From contig NZ_JABBFW010000007.1 in the NCBI RefSeq assembly GCF_012927045.1, positions 62,001 through 126,000 on the forward strand: DNA of 64,000 bases, in the 5' to 3' direction. The stretch's first letter is position 1; every line of letters starts with the position of its first letter. The position numbers and the translations under genes are program-made. This document shows positions 24,864-37,040 of the stretch, piece by piece. The notes beneath the pieces are model-generated. The model was not told the DNA's origin and did not search any database. It worked only from the letters and a program-made list of their open reading frames with translations. This DNA is from Azohydromonas caseinilytica (GTDB lineage: Bacteria; Pseudomonadota; Gammaproteobacteria; Burkholderiales; Burkholderiaceae_C).

Positions 24864-25250
24864 ATGAGCGACCATCCGCAGTCCTATCTCGAACATGTCG
24901 CCGTGCGCGTGAAGGACATCCACTGGCACCTGCGTTTCTTCCGCGAGGTGCTGGGCCTGAGCATCCGCAAGGTGGACGGCGACCCGGCCGCGCCGCGCCA
25001 GGTCTGGACCCTCGGCGGCATGCAGTTCATCCACGATCCGGCCTTTGAAGGCCCGGAAGGACGCCTGGCGCACCTGGGCGTGATGACCAACGATCTGGAC
25101 GCGGCGCTGGAGGCGGCAAAGCCTTTCGGCGTGAGCGAGATGCCGCAGGGCCGCAACTGGCTGCGCCTGCCCGACGGCCTGGCCGTGGAGATCATGCAGG
25201 CCAGCCCCGGCTCGGTGCAGGCGGCGCTGGCGGTGGACCCGCGCGCCTGA
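24864..25250 (+). CDS. VOC (glyoxalase/bleomycin-resistance fold) family protein
   Basis: 128 residues; single-domain vicinal oxygen chelate protein with two beta-alpha-beta-beta-beta repeats. YLEHVAVRVKDIHWHLRFFREVLGL carries the first His of the metal site, MQFIHDPAF and HLGVMTNDLDAAL the second half, and the last strand ends in VEIMQ with a Glu ligand. So a metal-binding lyase, isomerase or dioxygenase is possible. It is followed by aroE after 33 bases and aroQ after another 116, suggesting a role with hydroaromatic acids. No specific activity can be assigned. Confidence 0.82.
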   Translation: MSDHPQSYLEHVAVRVKDIHWHLRFFREVLGLSIRKVDGDPAAPRQVWTLGGMQFIHDPAFEGPEGRLAHLGVMTNDLDAALEAAKPFGVSEMPQGRNWLRLPDGLAVEIMQASPGSVQAALAVDPRA

Positions 25251-25283
25251 GGCCCGGCCCGAGCCAGCACCAGGAGACCGGCC

Positions 25284-26108
25284 ATGACCGACCGCTACGC
25301 CATCGTCGGCAACCCCGTGGCGCAGGCGAAATCGCCGCAGATCCACGCCGAGTTCGCCCGCCAGCTCGGGCATGACCTGCAGTACCTGCGCCTGGAGGCG
25401 CCCGTCACGCCCGGCGGCTTCGCCGCCACGGTGGACGCCTTCCGGGCCCAGGGCGGGCGGGGCGTCAACGTCACGGCGCCCTTCAAGCTCGACGCCGTGG
25501 CCTACGCCACCGAGGCCTCCGATGCCGCGCGGCTGGCCGGCGCGGCCAACGCGCTGACCTTCGACGGCGCGCGGGTGCGCGCTGACAACTTCGACGGCGT
25601 CGGCCTGGTCAACGATCTGCTGCGCAACCAGCGCTTCGAGCTGGCGGGCCGGCGCCTGCTGATCCTGGGCGCCGGCGGCGCGGCCCGTGGCGCGCTGCTG
25701 CCGCTGCTGCAGCAGCGGCCGGCGGAGATCGTCATCGCCAACCGCACGGCGGCCCGGGCGCTGGCGCTGGCGCACGAGTGCGGCGCCGGCGCCGTGCGCG
25801 GCTGCGGCTTGGACGAGCTGGGCGGCTCGGCCTTCGACCTCGTCTTCAACGCCACCTCGGCCAGCCTGAGCGACGAGCTGCCGGCCGTGCCGGCGGCGGT
25901 GTTCGCCGGCGCGCGGCTGGCCTACGAGATGGCCTACGGCCGGGGCCTGACGCCCTTCCTGCGCCTGGCGCGGGATGCGGGCGTGCCGCGGCTGGCCGAC
26001 GGCCTGGGCATGCTGCTGGAGCAGGCGGCGGAGGTTTTCAATTGGTGGCGCGGCGTGCGGCCCGACACCGCGGCGCTGCGGCGCCAGTGGGCCGTGCCGC
26101 TGGTGTGA
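25284..26108 (+). CDS. aroE: Shikimate/quinate dehydrogenase family protein (AroE-like)
   Basis: 274 residues with AGGAG before the ATG. Seen: the substrate loop GNPVAQAKSPQIH, where the usual S-K-S reads A-K-S; the catalytic Lys in NVTAPFK; the catalytic Asp in DNFDGVGLVNDL, where the commoner motif is DNTDG; and the nucleotide loop ILGAGGAARG followed by NRT, suggesting NADP. The protein oxidoreduces 3-dehydroshikimate or a related compound. The altered substrate residues and the transporter/VOC neighbourhood suggest an accessory or catabolic paralogue rather than the housekeeping biosynthetic AroE. Confidence 0.85.
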   Translation: MTDRYAIVGNPVAQAKSPQIHAEFARQLGHDLQYLRLEAPVTPGGFAATVDAFRAQGGRGVNVTAPFKLDAVAYATEASDAARLAGAANALTFDGARVRADNFDGVGLVNDLLRNQRFELAGRRLLILGAGGAARGALLPLLQQRPAEIVIANRTAARALALAHECGAGAVRGCGLDELGGSAFDLVFNATSASLSDELPAVPAAVFAGARLAYEMAYGRGLTPFLRLARDAGVPRLADGLGMLLEQAAEVFNWWRGVRPDTAALRRQWAVPLV

Positions 26109-26115
26109 CCCCGCG

Positions 26116-26136
26116 CCCCGGGCCCCGGGCCCCGGG
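26116..26136. repeat. Triple CCCCGGG tandem repeat
   Basis: Three exact seven-base copies (26116, 26123, 26130) lie in the 116-base gap between aroE and aroQ. Each copy is nearly self-complementary. It could be slippage-prone or form a strong stem just upstream of aroQ. Confidence 0.6.
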
Positions 26137-26224
26137 CGGGTAAGCTGCCGGCCTTTTTCGCCGGCCGCCGCGGCGCTCAGTCCCGCGGCCGCCCTTGTTC
26201 TCCCTCCACGACTCAGGAAGCCCC

Positions 26225-26665
26225 ATGAAGATCCTCACGCTGCACGGCATCAACCTCAACATGTTCGGCAAGCGCGATCCCAAGCAGTACGGCACCGCCA
26301 CGCTGGCGCAGATCGACGACCAGCTGCGCGCGCTGGGGCAGGAGCTGGGCGCGGAGGTGGAGTGCTTCCAGACCAATTTCGAAGGCGAGATGGCCGAGCG
26401 CATCCACCGCGCCCACACCGATGGCACCGACGCCGTGATCATCAACGCCGGCGCCTGGACGCACTACAGCTACGGCCTGCGCGACGCGCTGGCCATCCTC
26501 AAGTGCCCGATCATCGAGGTGCACATGTCCAACATCCACGCGCGCGAGGCCTTCCGCCACGTGTCCGTGATCGCCGAGATCGCGCGCGGCCAGATCGCCG
26601 GCTTCGGCGTGGACAGCTACCTGCTGGGCCTGCGCGCGGCGGTGTCGGCAGTGCAGCAGGGCTGA
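26225..26665 (+). CDS. aroQ: Type II 3-dehydroquinate dehydratase-like protein (AroQ paralogue)
   Basis: 146 residues, the normal type II length. The order of motifs is that of AroQ: HGINLNMFGKRDPKQYG (usual NGPNLNxLG..YG, with the catalytic Tyr and the Arg kept), QTNFEGEMAE (usual SNHEGEL), NAGAWTHYSYGLRDAL (usual NPGAYTHTS) and IIEVHMSNIHAREAFRH with the catalytic His. The His in the SNHEGEL motif and the Pro of NPGAYTH are changed, so this is a diverged member, perhaps for quinate-type catabolism or another dehydration. It probably dodecamerises like its relatives. The DMT transporter gene follows after 18 bases. Confidence 0.83.
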   Translation: MKILTLHGINLNMFGKRDPKQYGTATLAQIDDQLRALGQELGAEVECFQTNFEGEMAERIHRAHTDGTDAVIINAGAWTHYSYGLRDALAILKCPIIEVHMSNIHAREAFRHVSVIAEIARGQIAGFGVDSYLLGLRAAVSAVQQG

Positions 26666-26683
26666 GCCGCCGATGGGCAGCCG

Positions 26684-27547
26684 ATGAAGGGCGAGCGCCT
26701 GGGCATCGCGCTGCTGGTGCTGGCCACGGCCAGCTTCGCGGCGCTGGACAGCACCGCCAAGGCCGTGGGCGCCGCGGTGCCGGTGCTGGTGGCGATGTGG
26801 TTCCGCTACCTGCTGCAGGCCGCGGCCACCGGCGCGCTGGTGGTGGCGCGCAAGGGCCGCGGCGCCTTCGCCACGCGCCGGCCGCTGCTGCATGCGCTGC
26901 GCGGGCTGCTGTTCTCGGGCTCGGGCGTGCTGGCCTTCCTAAGCCTGCGACACCTGCCCATCGGCGAGTTCACGGCGCTGATGATGCTCACGCCGCTGCT
27001 GATCACGCTGCTGGCGGCCACCCGGCTGGGCGAGCGCGTGACGCTGCCGCAGTGGGCGCTGGTGGCGGGCAGCTTCGGCGGCGCGCTGCTGGTGATCCAG
27101 CCCGACGCGCGGGACTTCAAGTGGGCGATGCTGCTGCCCCTGGCGCTGGTAGTGGTCAACGCGGTGTACCAGCTGCTCACCAGCCGCCTCATGCGCGAGA
27201 ACGACGCCGCCACGCTGCAGCTGTGGACGGGCAGCGTGGCGGTGGGCGTGACGACGCTGGCGCTGCCCTGGGCCGGCCCCTGGCCGGTGCAGCCGCAACT
27301 GTGGGCGCTGCTGGCGCTGATGGCGGTGTTCAGCACCGCCGGCCACACCATGCTGACCATGGCCTACGGCCACGCTCGCGCGCCCACGCTCACGCCTTTC
27401 CTCTACGCCCAGGTCGGCTTCGCCACGCTGGCGGGCTGGCTGGTGTTCGGCCACGCGCCCGACGCCTGGACGCTGCTGGGCATCGCCGTCATCGCCGCCT
27501 GCGGCGTGGGCGGCACCTGGCTGGCGGGGCACAGGGCGGGGCGCTGA
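26684..27547 (+). CDS. EamA/DMT-family transporter
   Basis: 287 residues with ten hydrophobic segments in two EamA repeats (about 5-135 and 145-280). FRYLLQAAATGALV and FLSLRHLPIGEFTALMMLTPLLI are typical of the RhaT/EamA type of drug/metabolite exporter. It ends the VOC-aroE-aroQ run, so it may export or import a hydroaromatic acid. The substrate is not visible. Confidence 0.87.
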   Translation: MKGERLGIALLVLATASFAALDSTAKAVGAAVPVLVAMWFRYLLQAAATGALVVARKGRGAFATRRPLLHALRGLLFSGSGVLAFLSLRHLPIGEFTALMMLTPLLITLLAATRLGERVTLPQWALVAGSFGGALLVIQPDARDFKWAMLLPLALVVVNAVYQLLTSRLMRENDAATLQLWTGSVAVGVTTLALPWAGPWPVQPQLWALLALMAVFSTAGHTMLTMAYGHARAPTLTPFLYAQVGFATLAGWLVFGHAPDAWTLLGIAVIAACGVGGTWLAGHRAGR

Positions 27548-27643
27548 GGGGTGAGGGCTGCTGGCGCGCCGTGATGCTGCCGCCGCGTGGTGCGAACGCG
27601 CCGTTGCGGCGCCGGAGCTTCACTTTCAACCCGCTGCTTCGGC

Positions 27644-31552
<3,909 letters not shown>

Positions 31553-31709
31553 GGGCAAGCCGTCCCGGCGCCGGCCAGGACCTCACTCGAACCCGGCGAA
31601 AGGAGGGCCTGGCCGTCAGCGGCTTCCGTGGCGTGGGGGGACAACTTCAGGTACTTCAGCAAGACGGAGCCAGACATCGGGCCGCCCCGTGGCGGCACCC
31701 GGCGGTGTT

Positions 31710-32840
31710 TTACGCCAGTGCGGCGTCGAAAGCCTGCTCCAGGCGGCGCACGGCGCCCTCGACGTCGTGCCATTTGTCCAGGCCGAACAGCCCGATGCGG
31801 AAGGTCTTGAACTCCGGGCCCTCGCCGCACTGCAGCGGCACGCCGCCGGCGATCTGCACACCTTGCGCCAGCAGCTTGCGCCCGGTGTGCAGCTCGGGGT
31901 CGGTGGTGTAGCTCACCACCACGCCCGGCGCCTGGAAGCCCTCGGCCGCCACGCTGGGGAAGCCGCGGCGCTCCAGCATCGCGCGCACCCCGCGCCCCAG
32001 CGCCCACTGCGCCTCGCACAGCCGCTGGAAGCCGCGGCGCTGGGTCTCGCGCATGGCGTCGCGCGTGTGCAGCAGCGCGTCGGTGGGCAGCGTGGCGTGG
32101 TAGGCGTGGCCGCCGCCCTCGTAGGTCTGCATGATCTGCAGCCACTTCTTGAGGTCGCAGGCAAAGCTGGTGCTGGTGGTGGCGGCGATGCGCTCCAGCG
32201 CCGTCTCGCCCAGCATCACGAAGCCGGCGCAGGGCGAGCCGCTCCAGCCCTTCTGCGGCGCGCTGATGAGCACGTCCACCGCGCACTCGCGCATGTCCAC
32301 CCACACCGCGCCGCTGGCGATGCAGTCCAGCACGAACATCCCGCCCACGCGGTGCACCGCCTCGCCCACGGCGCGCAGGTAGTCGTGCGGCAGCACCATG
32401 CCGGAGGCGGTTTCCACATGCGGCGCGAACACCAGCTCGGGCTTGACGCGCTCGATGGTGGCCACGACCTCGTCGATCGGCGGCGGCGCGTAGGGCGACT
32501 GCGCATCGTTACCCTGGCGCCGCGCCTGCAGCACGGTGGTCTCGGCGGGGATGCCGCCCATCTCGAAGAGCTGGCTCCAGCGGAAGCTGAACCAGCCGTT
32601 GCGGATCACGAGCACGCGCCGCCCGGTGGCGAACTGCCGCGCCACGGCCTCCATGCCGAAGCTGCCGCTGCCGGGCACGACGGCCACCCCGGCGGCGCCG
32701 TAGGCGTCGCGCAGGATGCTGGAGATGTCACGCATCACGCCCTGGAACTTGGCGGACATGTGGTTCAGGGCGCGGTCGGTGTAGACCACCGAGTATTCGA
32801 GCAGGCCGTCGGCATCCACGTCAGGCAGCAGGCCGGGCAT
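31710..32840 (-). CDS. Class V PLP-dependent aminotransferase (alanine-glyoxylate/serine-pyruvate type)
   Basis: 376 residues from the ATG at 32840 with AAGGAGA upstream. A fold-type I enzyme: VVPGSGSFGMEAVARQF binds the cofactor phosphate, DCIASGAVWVDM carries the Asp that contacts the pyridine ring, and ISAPQKGWSGSPCAGFVML holds the PLP lysine. Closest by pattern to alanine-glyoxylate or serine-pyruvate aminotransferases, whose substrates are small amino acids. It is monocistronic, 157 bases downstream of the hybrid kinase start on the same strand. Confidence 0.88.
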   Translation of the reverse strand: MPGLLPDVDADGLLEYSVVYTDRALNHMSAKFQGVMRDISSILRDAYGAAGVAVVPGSGSFGMEAVARQFATGRRVLVIRNGWFSFRWSQLFEMGGIPAETTVLQARRQGNDAQSPYAPPPIDEVVATIERVKPELVFAPHVETASGMVLPHDYLRAVGEAVHRVGGMFVLDCIASGAVWVDMRECAVDVLISAPQKGWSGSPCAGFVMLGETALERIAATTSTSFACDLKKWLQIMQTYEGGGHAYHATLPTDALLHTRDAMRETQRRGFQRLCEAQWALGRGVRAMLERRGFPSVAAEGFQAPGVVVSYTTDPELHTGRKLLAQGVQIAGGVPLQCGEGPEFKTFRIGLFGLDKWHDVEGAVRRLEQAFDAALA

Positions 32841-32990
32841 GGCAGTCTCCTTGTTTCTGGTTTCGGGGGATCGGCGCAGCTTAGCGGAACGCTCTGCACC
32901 TGCCGCCGGGCAGGCAACCGACGTGCTCAGCCCTTGCGGCAACGCAAGCCCGCGCGGGCGAGCGGTCCCGCCCACTGGGAGCACGAAACC

Positions 32991-33089
32991 ATGTTCATCT
33001 TCTTCTCCAACAAGCTCGGCTGCCTGGGCTCCATCGTGGTCTCGCTGATCGGGACGGCCATCGTGGTGGGGTTGATATGGTTGCTGTGA
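32991..33089 (+). CDS. Putative 32-residue single-pass membrane protein
   Basis: MFIFFSNKLGCLGSIVVSLIGT.. is a compact hydrophobic peptide with one predicted helix, a conserved-looking NKLGCLGS turn and a TrpLeuLeu end, preceded by a GGGAG ribosome site. The composition is unlike chance GC-rich frames and recalls short membrane proteins that annotation often misses. It is divergent from the aminotransferase gene. No function can be assigned. Confidence 0.5.
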   Translation: MFIFFSNKLGCLGSIVVSLIGTAIVVGLIWLL

Positions 33090-33392
33090 GTGGCCTTCCT
33101 GGAGTCGCCGCTGGGCGGCCTGGACAGCCGGACGCCGCGCCAGGCCATCAAGCAAGGCCAGGCGCAGCGTGTCATTGAACTGGCTGCGCAGGTTCTGCAC
33201 TCTCTATCACGTGTCCGTAATCAGAATATCCGCGACTCGAATCAAAATTCCTTTTGCCCTTGGGGTTGCATGAAAAAATATTCAAAATCACTGGCGCTTT
33301 GGGTGCGGATCGAAACCACAAATTAATTTTTGTGAGCCTGTTTCAGGTGTTCAAAAGTTCAGTAAATTTCTCATTCATTATCTAAAGAAAGC
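33090..33392. promoter_or_regulatory. AT-rich non-coding stretch upstream of the acetyltransferase
   Basis: About 190 bases (33200-33392) are markedly AT-rich, against very GC-rich surroundings. There is an imperfect palindrome CACAAATTAATTTTTGTG near 33317-33334 and a TTCAAA..CATTAT pair (33352-33380) that could be a promoter of the downstream gene. A 78-codon frame starting at 33090 has no family resemblance and is probably spurious. The composition change may mark a horizontally acquired or regulator-bound segment. Confidence 0.35.
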
Positions 33393-33938
33393 ATGCAAGC
33401 CCACCACCTGCAGCGCATCCATGTCCCGGGCTGCCTGCTGCGCCCGTTCGAGGAGCGCGATGCCGCCGATTTCGTGCAGGCGGCGCGGGAATCGCTTGAA
33501 ACTGCCGGGGCCTGGCTGCCCTGGTGCCACGCGGGTTATAACGAGGACGAGGCCCGCACCTGGTTTCGCAACTGCCACGTGAACGCGCGGGCTCGCAATA
33601 CCTTTGAGTTCGGTGTTTTCGCGACCAACGGCGAGCATTTTCTCGGCAGCGCCGGGCTCAATTACATCGACTGGCCCAACCGCTGTGCCAACCTGGGCTA
33701 CTGGGTGCGCCAGTCGCGGCAGCGGCAGGGCATCGCCACGGCCTGCGTGGCGGCCTTGAGCGAATTCGGCTTTCGCAACCTCGGCCTGCACCGCATCGAG
33801 ATCGTCGTGGCCGTGGGCAACGAGCCCAGCGCGGCCGTGGCCCGCAAGTCCGGCGCGCTGTTCGAAGGCATCGCCCGCAACCGGCTGTTCCTGCACGGCG
33901 CCCCGGTGGCGGCCCGGGTGTATTCGCTGGTGCCCTGA
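33393..33938 (+). CDS. GNAT-family N-acetyltransferase (RimJ/RimL-like)
   Basis: 181 residues. N-terminal LLRPFEERDAADFVQAARES, the central beta strands ending in LGYWVRQSRQRQGIATACVAALSEFGF, where QRQGIAT is the acetyl-CoA pyrophosphate loop (Q/RxxGxG/A), and LHRIEIVVAVGNEPSAAVARKSGALFEG, the motif that follows in RimJ/RimL-type enzymes. It most likely acetylates an N-terminal or small-molecule amine. It is separated from the convergent hoxJ gene by 26 bases and stands alone after an AT-rich promoter region. Confidence 0.88.
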   Translation: MQAHHLQRIHVPGCLLRPFEERDAADFVQAARESLETAGAWLPWCHAGYNEDEARTWFRNCHVNARARNTFEFGVFATNGEHFLGSAGLNYIDWPNRCANLGYWVRQSRQRQGIATACVAALSEFGFRNLGLHRIEIVVAVGNEPSAAVARKSGALFEGIARNRLFLHGAPVAARVYSLVP

Positions 33939-33964
33939 CCGAAAGCGAGGTGCGGCCCGCCGGC

Positions 33965-35374
33965 TCAGCCCACGGGCCCGGCTTGGCGCGCCAGCGGCAG
34001 CTCCAGCGTGAACAGCGCCCCACCCTGCGGCGCATTGCCCGCCGTCAGCCGGCCGCCGTGGCGCTCGACGATGCCGTAGCTGATCGACAGGCCCAGCCCG
34101 GTGCCCTTGCCCACCGGCTTCGTCGTGAAGAAGGGATCGAACACGCGCGACAGCAGGCCCTCCGGAATACCCGGGCCGTTGTCGCGAAAGCGCACGCGCA
34201 CACGCCCGGCGTCCGCCTCGCTCTCGATGCACAGCGCAGGCTCCTCGGCGCCCTGCGGCCGCACCGCGGCGTCGTGGGCGTTCTGCACCAGGTTCATCAC
34301 CACCTGCATCAGCTGCCCCGCGCTGCCCGAAACGGTGCAGGGCGCGCCCGGCGTCCAGTGCACTCTGAAACCCTGGGCCGTGCCCTTGCACACCCAGTGG
34401 ATGGCGCGCTCGATCACGGCGTTCAGCTCTACCTCGGCATGCTCCTCGCGGTCCACCGCCGAGAAGCGTTTCAGGCCCTGCACGATGTCGGCGGTGCGCT
34501 GCGCGCCTTCGAGCATGCCGTCGATCAGCGAGGGCAGATCGGCCAGCACATGGTCGATGCGCAGGGAACGGCGCAGCGCCGCGAGCGTCGCCTCGTCCTC
34601 GTGCGCGTGCACCGCTTCCAGGTACTGCCCCAGCCGCTGCCCGTAGCGCTGCAGCGCGTGCACGTTGCCCAGAACGAAGCTGATCGGGTTGTTGAGCTCG
34701 TGCGCCACGCCCGCCACCAACCGGCCCAGCGAGGCCAGCTTTTCGGAATGCAGCAGCTGCTGCTGCGTGCGCTTGAGCGCCTCATGCGCCTCGCGCAGCT
34801 CGCGGTAGGCACGCTTGATCTCGGCCATGGGCCGGCCCACGAACACCGTGCCCACGCGCCGGCCGTTGCCGTCCACGCGCGGCGTGCAATTGAGGTCCAC
34901 CGGCACGGCGCGGCCCTGCGCGTCCAGCAGCTCGATCTCCACCGCCTCGCCCGCGCGCGAGGCGCCGCGCTGCTCGACGATGGCGCGCAACCGCCCGGCG
35001 GCTGCCTCATCGGCCAGCAGCGCGTAGACGCTGGTGCCGCGCAGCTCGGCCTCGCCGCGGCCGACCAGCTCGCGCAGCGCGGCGTTGGTCTCCTCGATGG
35101 CGCCCCGGTGGTCGCAGGCCACCAGCACGTCGCTCATGGCCGAGAGCAGGCTGAAGATGAACTGCTGCGACTGCTCCAGCTGCGCGTTCTTCTCCTCCAG
35201 CGCCACCTCGTCGCGCAGCAGCTGCGAATAGACCTCGTCCATCTTCTGGATCACGTCGATCCAGGTTTCTTCCTCCACGCCCTCCAAACGCGCCTCCTCG
35301 CCCAGCAGGCGGCGGCGCTGCGGGTCGTCCAGGGGCGAGGGACGCGGGGGACGGTCGCCGTTGCTGTCGCTCAT
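33965..35374 (-). CDS. hoxJ: Hydrogenase-regulating histidine kinase HoxJ/HupT
   Basis: 469 residues from the ATG at 35374; the frame continues upstream but only antiframe to hoxC. A cytosolic kinase without membrane helices: a coiled start, a PAS domain (about 72-180), a HisKA box GVAHELNNPISFVLGN with the phospho-acceptor His225, and an HATPase with DNGPGIPEGLLSRVFDPFFTTKPVGKGTGLGLSI. The His position and last-gene location match HoxJ of Cupriavidus, whose kinase activity is switched off by the H2-sensing regulatory hydrogenase HoxBC. It should phosphorylate HoxA. It is the last gene of the hydrogenase locus. Confidence 0.92.
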   Translation of the reverse strand: MSDSNGDRPPRPSPLDDPQRRRLLGEEARLEGVEEETWIDVIQKMDEVYSQLLRDEVALEEKNAQLEQSQQFIFSLLSAMSDVLVACDHRGAIEETNAALRELVGRGEAELRGTSVYALLADEAAAGRLRAIVEQRGASRAGEAVEIELLDAQGRAVPVDLNCTPRVDGNGRRVGTVFVGRPMAEIKRAYRELREAHEALKRTQQQLLHSEKLASLGRLVAGVAHELNNPISFVLGNVHALQRYGQRLGQYLEAVHAHEDEATLAALRRSLRIDHVLADLPSLIDGMLEGAQRTADIVQGLKRFSAVDREEHAEVELNAVIERAIHWVCKGTAQGFRVHWTPGAPCTVSGSAGQLMQVVMNLVQNAHDAAVRPQGAEEPALCIESEADAGRVRVRFRDNGPGIPEGLLSRVFDPFFTTKPVGKGTGLGLSISYGIVERHGGRLTAGNAPQGGALFTLELPLARQAGPVG

Positions 35375-35382
35375 GCCGCCGC

Positions 35383-36837
35383 TCAATGCACCGTGCACAC
35401 CATGCACGGGTCGAAGGAACGCACCACGTGCTGCACCGCCACCGGCGTGGCCTCGCCCGCGCGCACGGGCACGCCTTCGAGCGCGGCCTCCAGCGCGCCG
35501 GGCGTGCCCGCGGCGTCGCGCGGCGAGAAGTTCCAGGAGGTGGGCGCGACGATCTGGTAGCTCGCCAGGCGTCCGCGCCGCACCTCGATCCAGTGCCCCA
35601 GGCTGCCGCGCGCCGCCTCGACCAGGCCGACGCCGTGTCCCTCCTCCGGCAGCGTCACCTCGGCGCACCAGGGCTCGCCCGGGCGCAGCGCGCGCAGCCA
35701 CTGCTCCATCAGCGGCACCACGCGCGCGAGCTCCAGTAGCCGCGCCAGCGCCCGGGTGTAGACGGTGCCGCCGCAGCGCCGCACCGCGTCCACCACCAGC
35801 GGGTGCCCGGCGGCGAGTTGCCGCGCCACCGCGCCGCACTCCACCACCCGGCCGCCCAGGCGCGGTGCCTTGTTCCAGGTGTAGGCCTCGGGCTTGTCCG
35901 CGTCGGGCTGCGTCAGGCCCTGGCGAGGGTGCAGCGGGCCGCCGGCGTCGGCCAGCCAGGCATGGGTGGCGTCCTCGGTGATGGCGGCCAGGTCCAGCGG
36001 CTGCAGCGTGCGCAGGTCGGCATCCCAGACCCCGCGCGGCACCTCGTGCGTGCCGTCGGACCGCAGCCAGGCGCCGTAGCTCAGGAAGCGCCCCGGCCCG
36101 GGGCCCAGCAGGTCCAGGCGCAGCGCCTGCGCGATGCGCAGGAAGAAGCCGAAATCGCCGCGCTCGCCCCCGGCCAGCCAGGCGCGCAGCGCGGTTTCAT
36201 TCTGCAGCGCCGCCACCTCCTCCAGCGGCGCGCCAAAGAGCTGCTGCTGCAGGAAGTCGCGGAACTCGCGCATCTGCGCCAGCAGCCGGATGCGCTCCGA
36301 GGGCTCCACCGCCCGCGTGCAGCCGCCGGGGTGGATGGCATGCGTGTGCGGCCACTTGCCGCCCAGCGTGCCCAGCAGCCGGAACCAGCGCTGGCGCGCG
36401 GCGATGGCGCGGCGCTGCTGTTCACCGGCCTGCGCCTCGAAGCGCCGCAGCGCCTCGGCATGCCAGGGCTCGGCCGCGTACACCGGCCGCGTGAAGTCGG
36501 GCATGAAGAACAGGTAGAAGTGCGTGAGGTGGTCGGCCAGGTTCTCGGTGGCCAGCATCAGGTTCTGCGCCAGCAGCCCGTTGGGCGGGACCGGCTCGCC
36601 GGCCAGGTCGGCCAGCGCGCGCGCCGCCGCCACCGACTGCGACACCGAGCAGATGCCGCACAGCCGCGGCACGATCACCAGCGCGTCCAGCGGCTCCTTG
36701 CCCGGCAGGATCTGCTCGAAGCCGCGGTACATGGGCGAATTCACGCGCGCCGAGGCCACGCGGCCCTGGGCCAGCTCCAGCTGCACTTCCAGGTCGCCCT
36801 CGACGCGGTTGAAGGGACCGACGATCAGCCTGCTCAT
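35383..36837 (-). CDS. hoxC: Regulatory [NiFe] hydrogenase large subunit HoxC/HupV
   Basis: 484 residues. The L1 motif RLCGIC carries Cys60 and Cys63; the L2 motif DPCMVC carries Cys478 and Cys481, so the four Ni ligands are intact. The protein ends at His484 (..CTVH), exactly where other large subunits are cut by a maturation protease. The missing C-terminal extension is diagnostic of H2-sensing regulatory hydrogenases. Together with HoxB it senses H2 in the cytosol and signals to HoxJ. A 150-bp palindromic element separates it from hoxB. Confidence 0.95.
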   Translation of the reverse strand: MSRLIVGPFNRVEGDLEVQLELAQGRVASARVNSPMYRGFEQILPGKEPLDALVIVPRLCGICSVSQSVAAARALADLAGEPVPPNGLLAQNLMLATENLADHLTHFYLFFMPDFTRPVYAAEPWHAEALRRFEAQAGEQQRRAIAARQRWFRLLGTLGGKWPHTHAIHPGGCTRAVEPSERIRLLAQMREFRDFLQQQLFGAPLEEVAALQNETALRAWLAGGERGDFGFFLRIAQALRLDLLGPGPGRFLSYGAWLRSDGTHEVPRGVWDADLRTLQPLDLAAITEDATHAWLADAGGPLHPRQGLTQPDADKPEAYTWNKAPRLGGRVVECGAVARQLAAGHPLVVDAVRRCGGTVYTRALARLLELARVVPLMEQWLRALRPGEPWCAEVTLPEEGHGVGLVEAARGSLGHWIEVRRGRLASYQIVAPTSWNFSPRDAAGTPGALEAALEGVPVRAGEATPVAVQHVVRSFDPCMVCTVH

Positions 36838-36870
36838 CTCTAGGTTCTCATTCCAAATTCACTTGGATCA

Positions 36871-37020
36871 TGAAATGACCCGTTCGTACTGAGGTATCGA
36901 AGTACGAATCCGACAGGCTGCGATGGCTGCACCCCGGCGGGGGCCGTTCATCCTTCGATGCGCCGTAGGCGCGCCCTGCCCTGAGGTATCGAAGAGTCAG
37001 GACGAACGGTGAATACTTCA
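36871..37020. repeat. 150-bp palindromic element with terminal inverted repeats (copy 2)
   Basis: Starts TGAAATGACCCGTTCG and ends near TGAATACTTCA, with the same GAGGTATCGAAGT.CGAATCCGACAG and CTGCGATGGCTGCA segments as the element at 16192-16306. The right hairpin is longer by an extra stretch (about 36959-36980). It lies between the start of hoxC and the end of hoxB. A recent insertion into the operon is the simplest explanation. Confidence 0.7.
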
Positions 37021-37040
37021 TTGGCGAGCACGAGTCGAAA

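Noticed and set aside
33090-33326. 78-codon frame in the AT-rich gap
   Set aside because: No ribosome site, no family resemblance, and it spans the shift in composition; left as non-coding.
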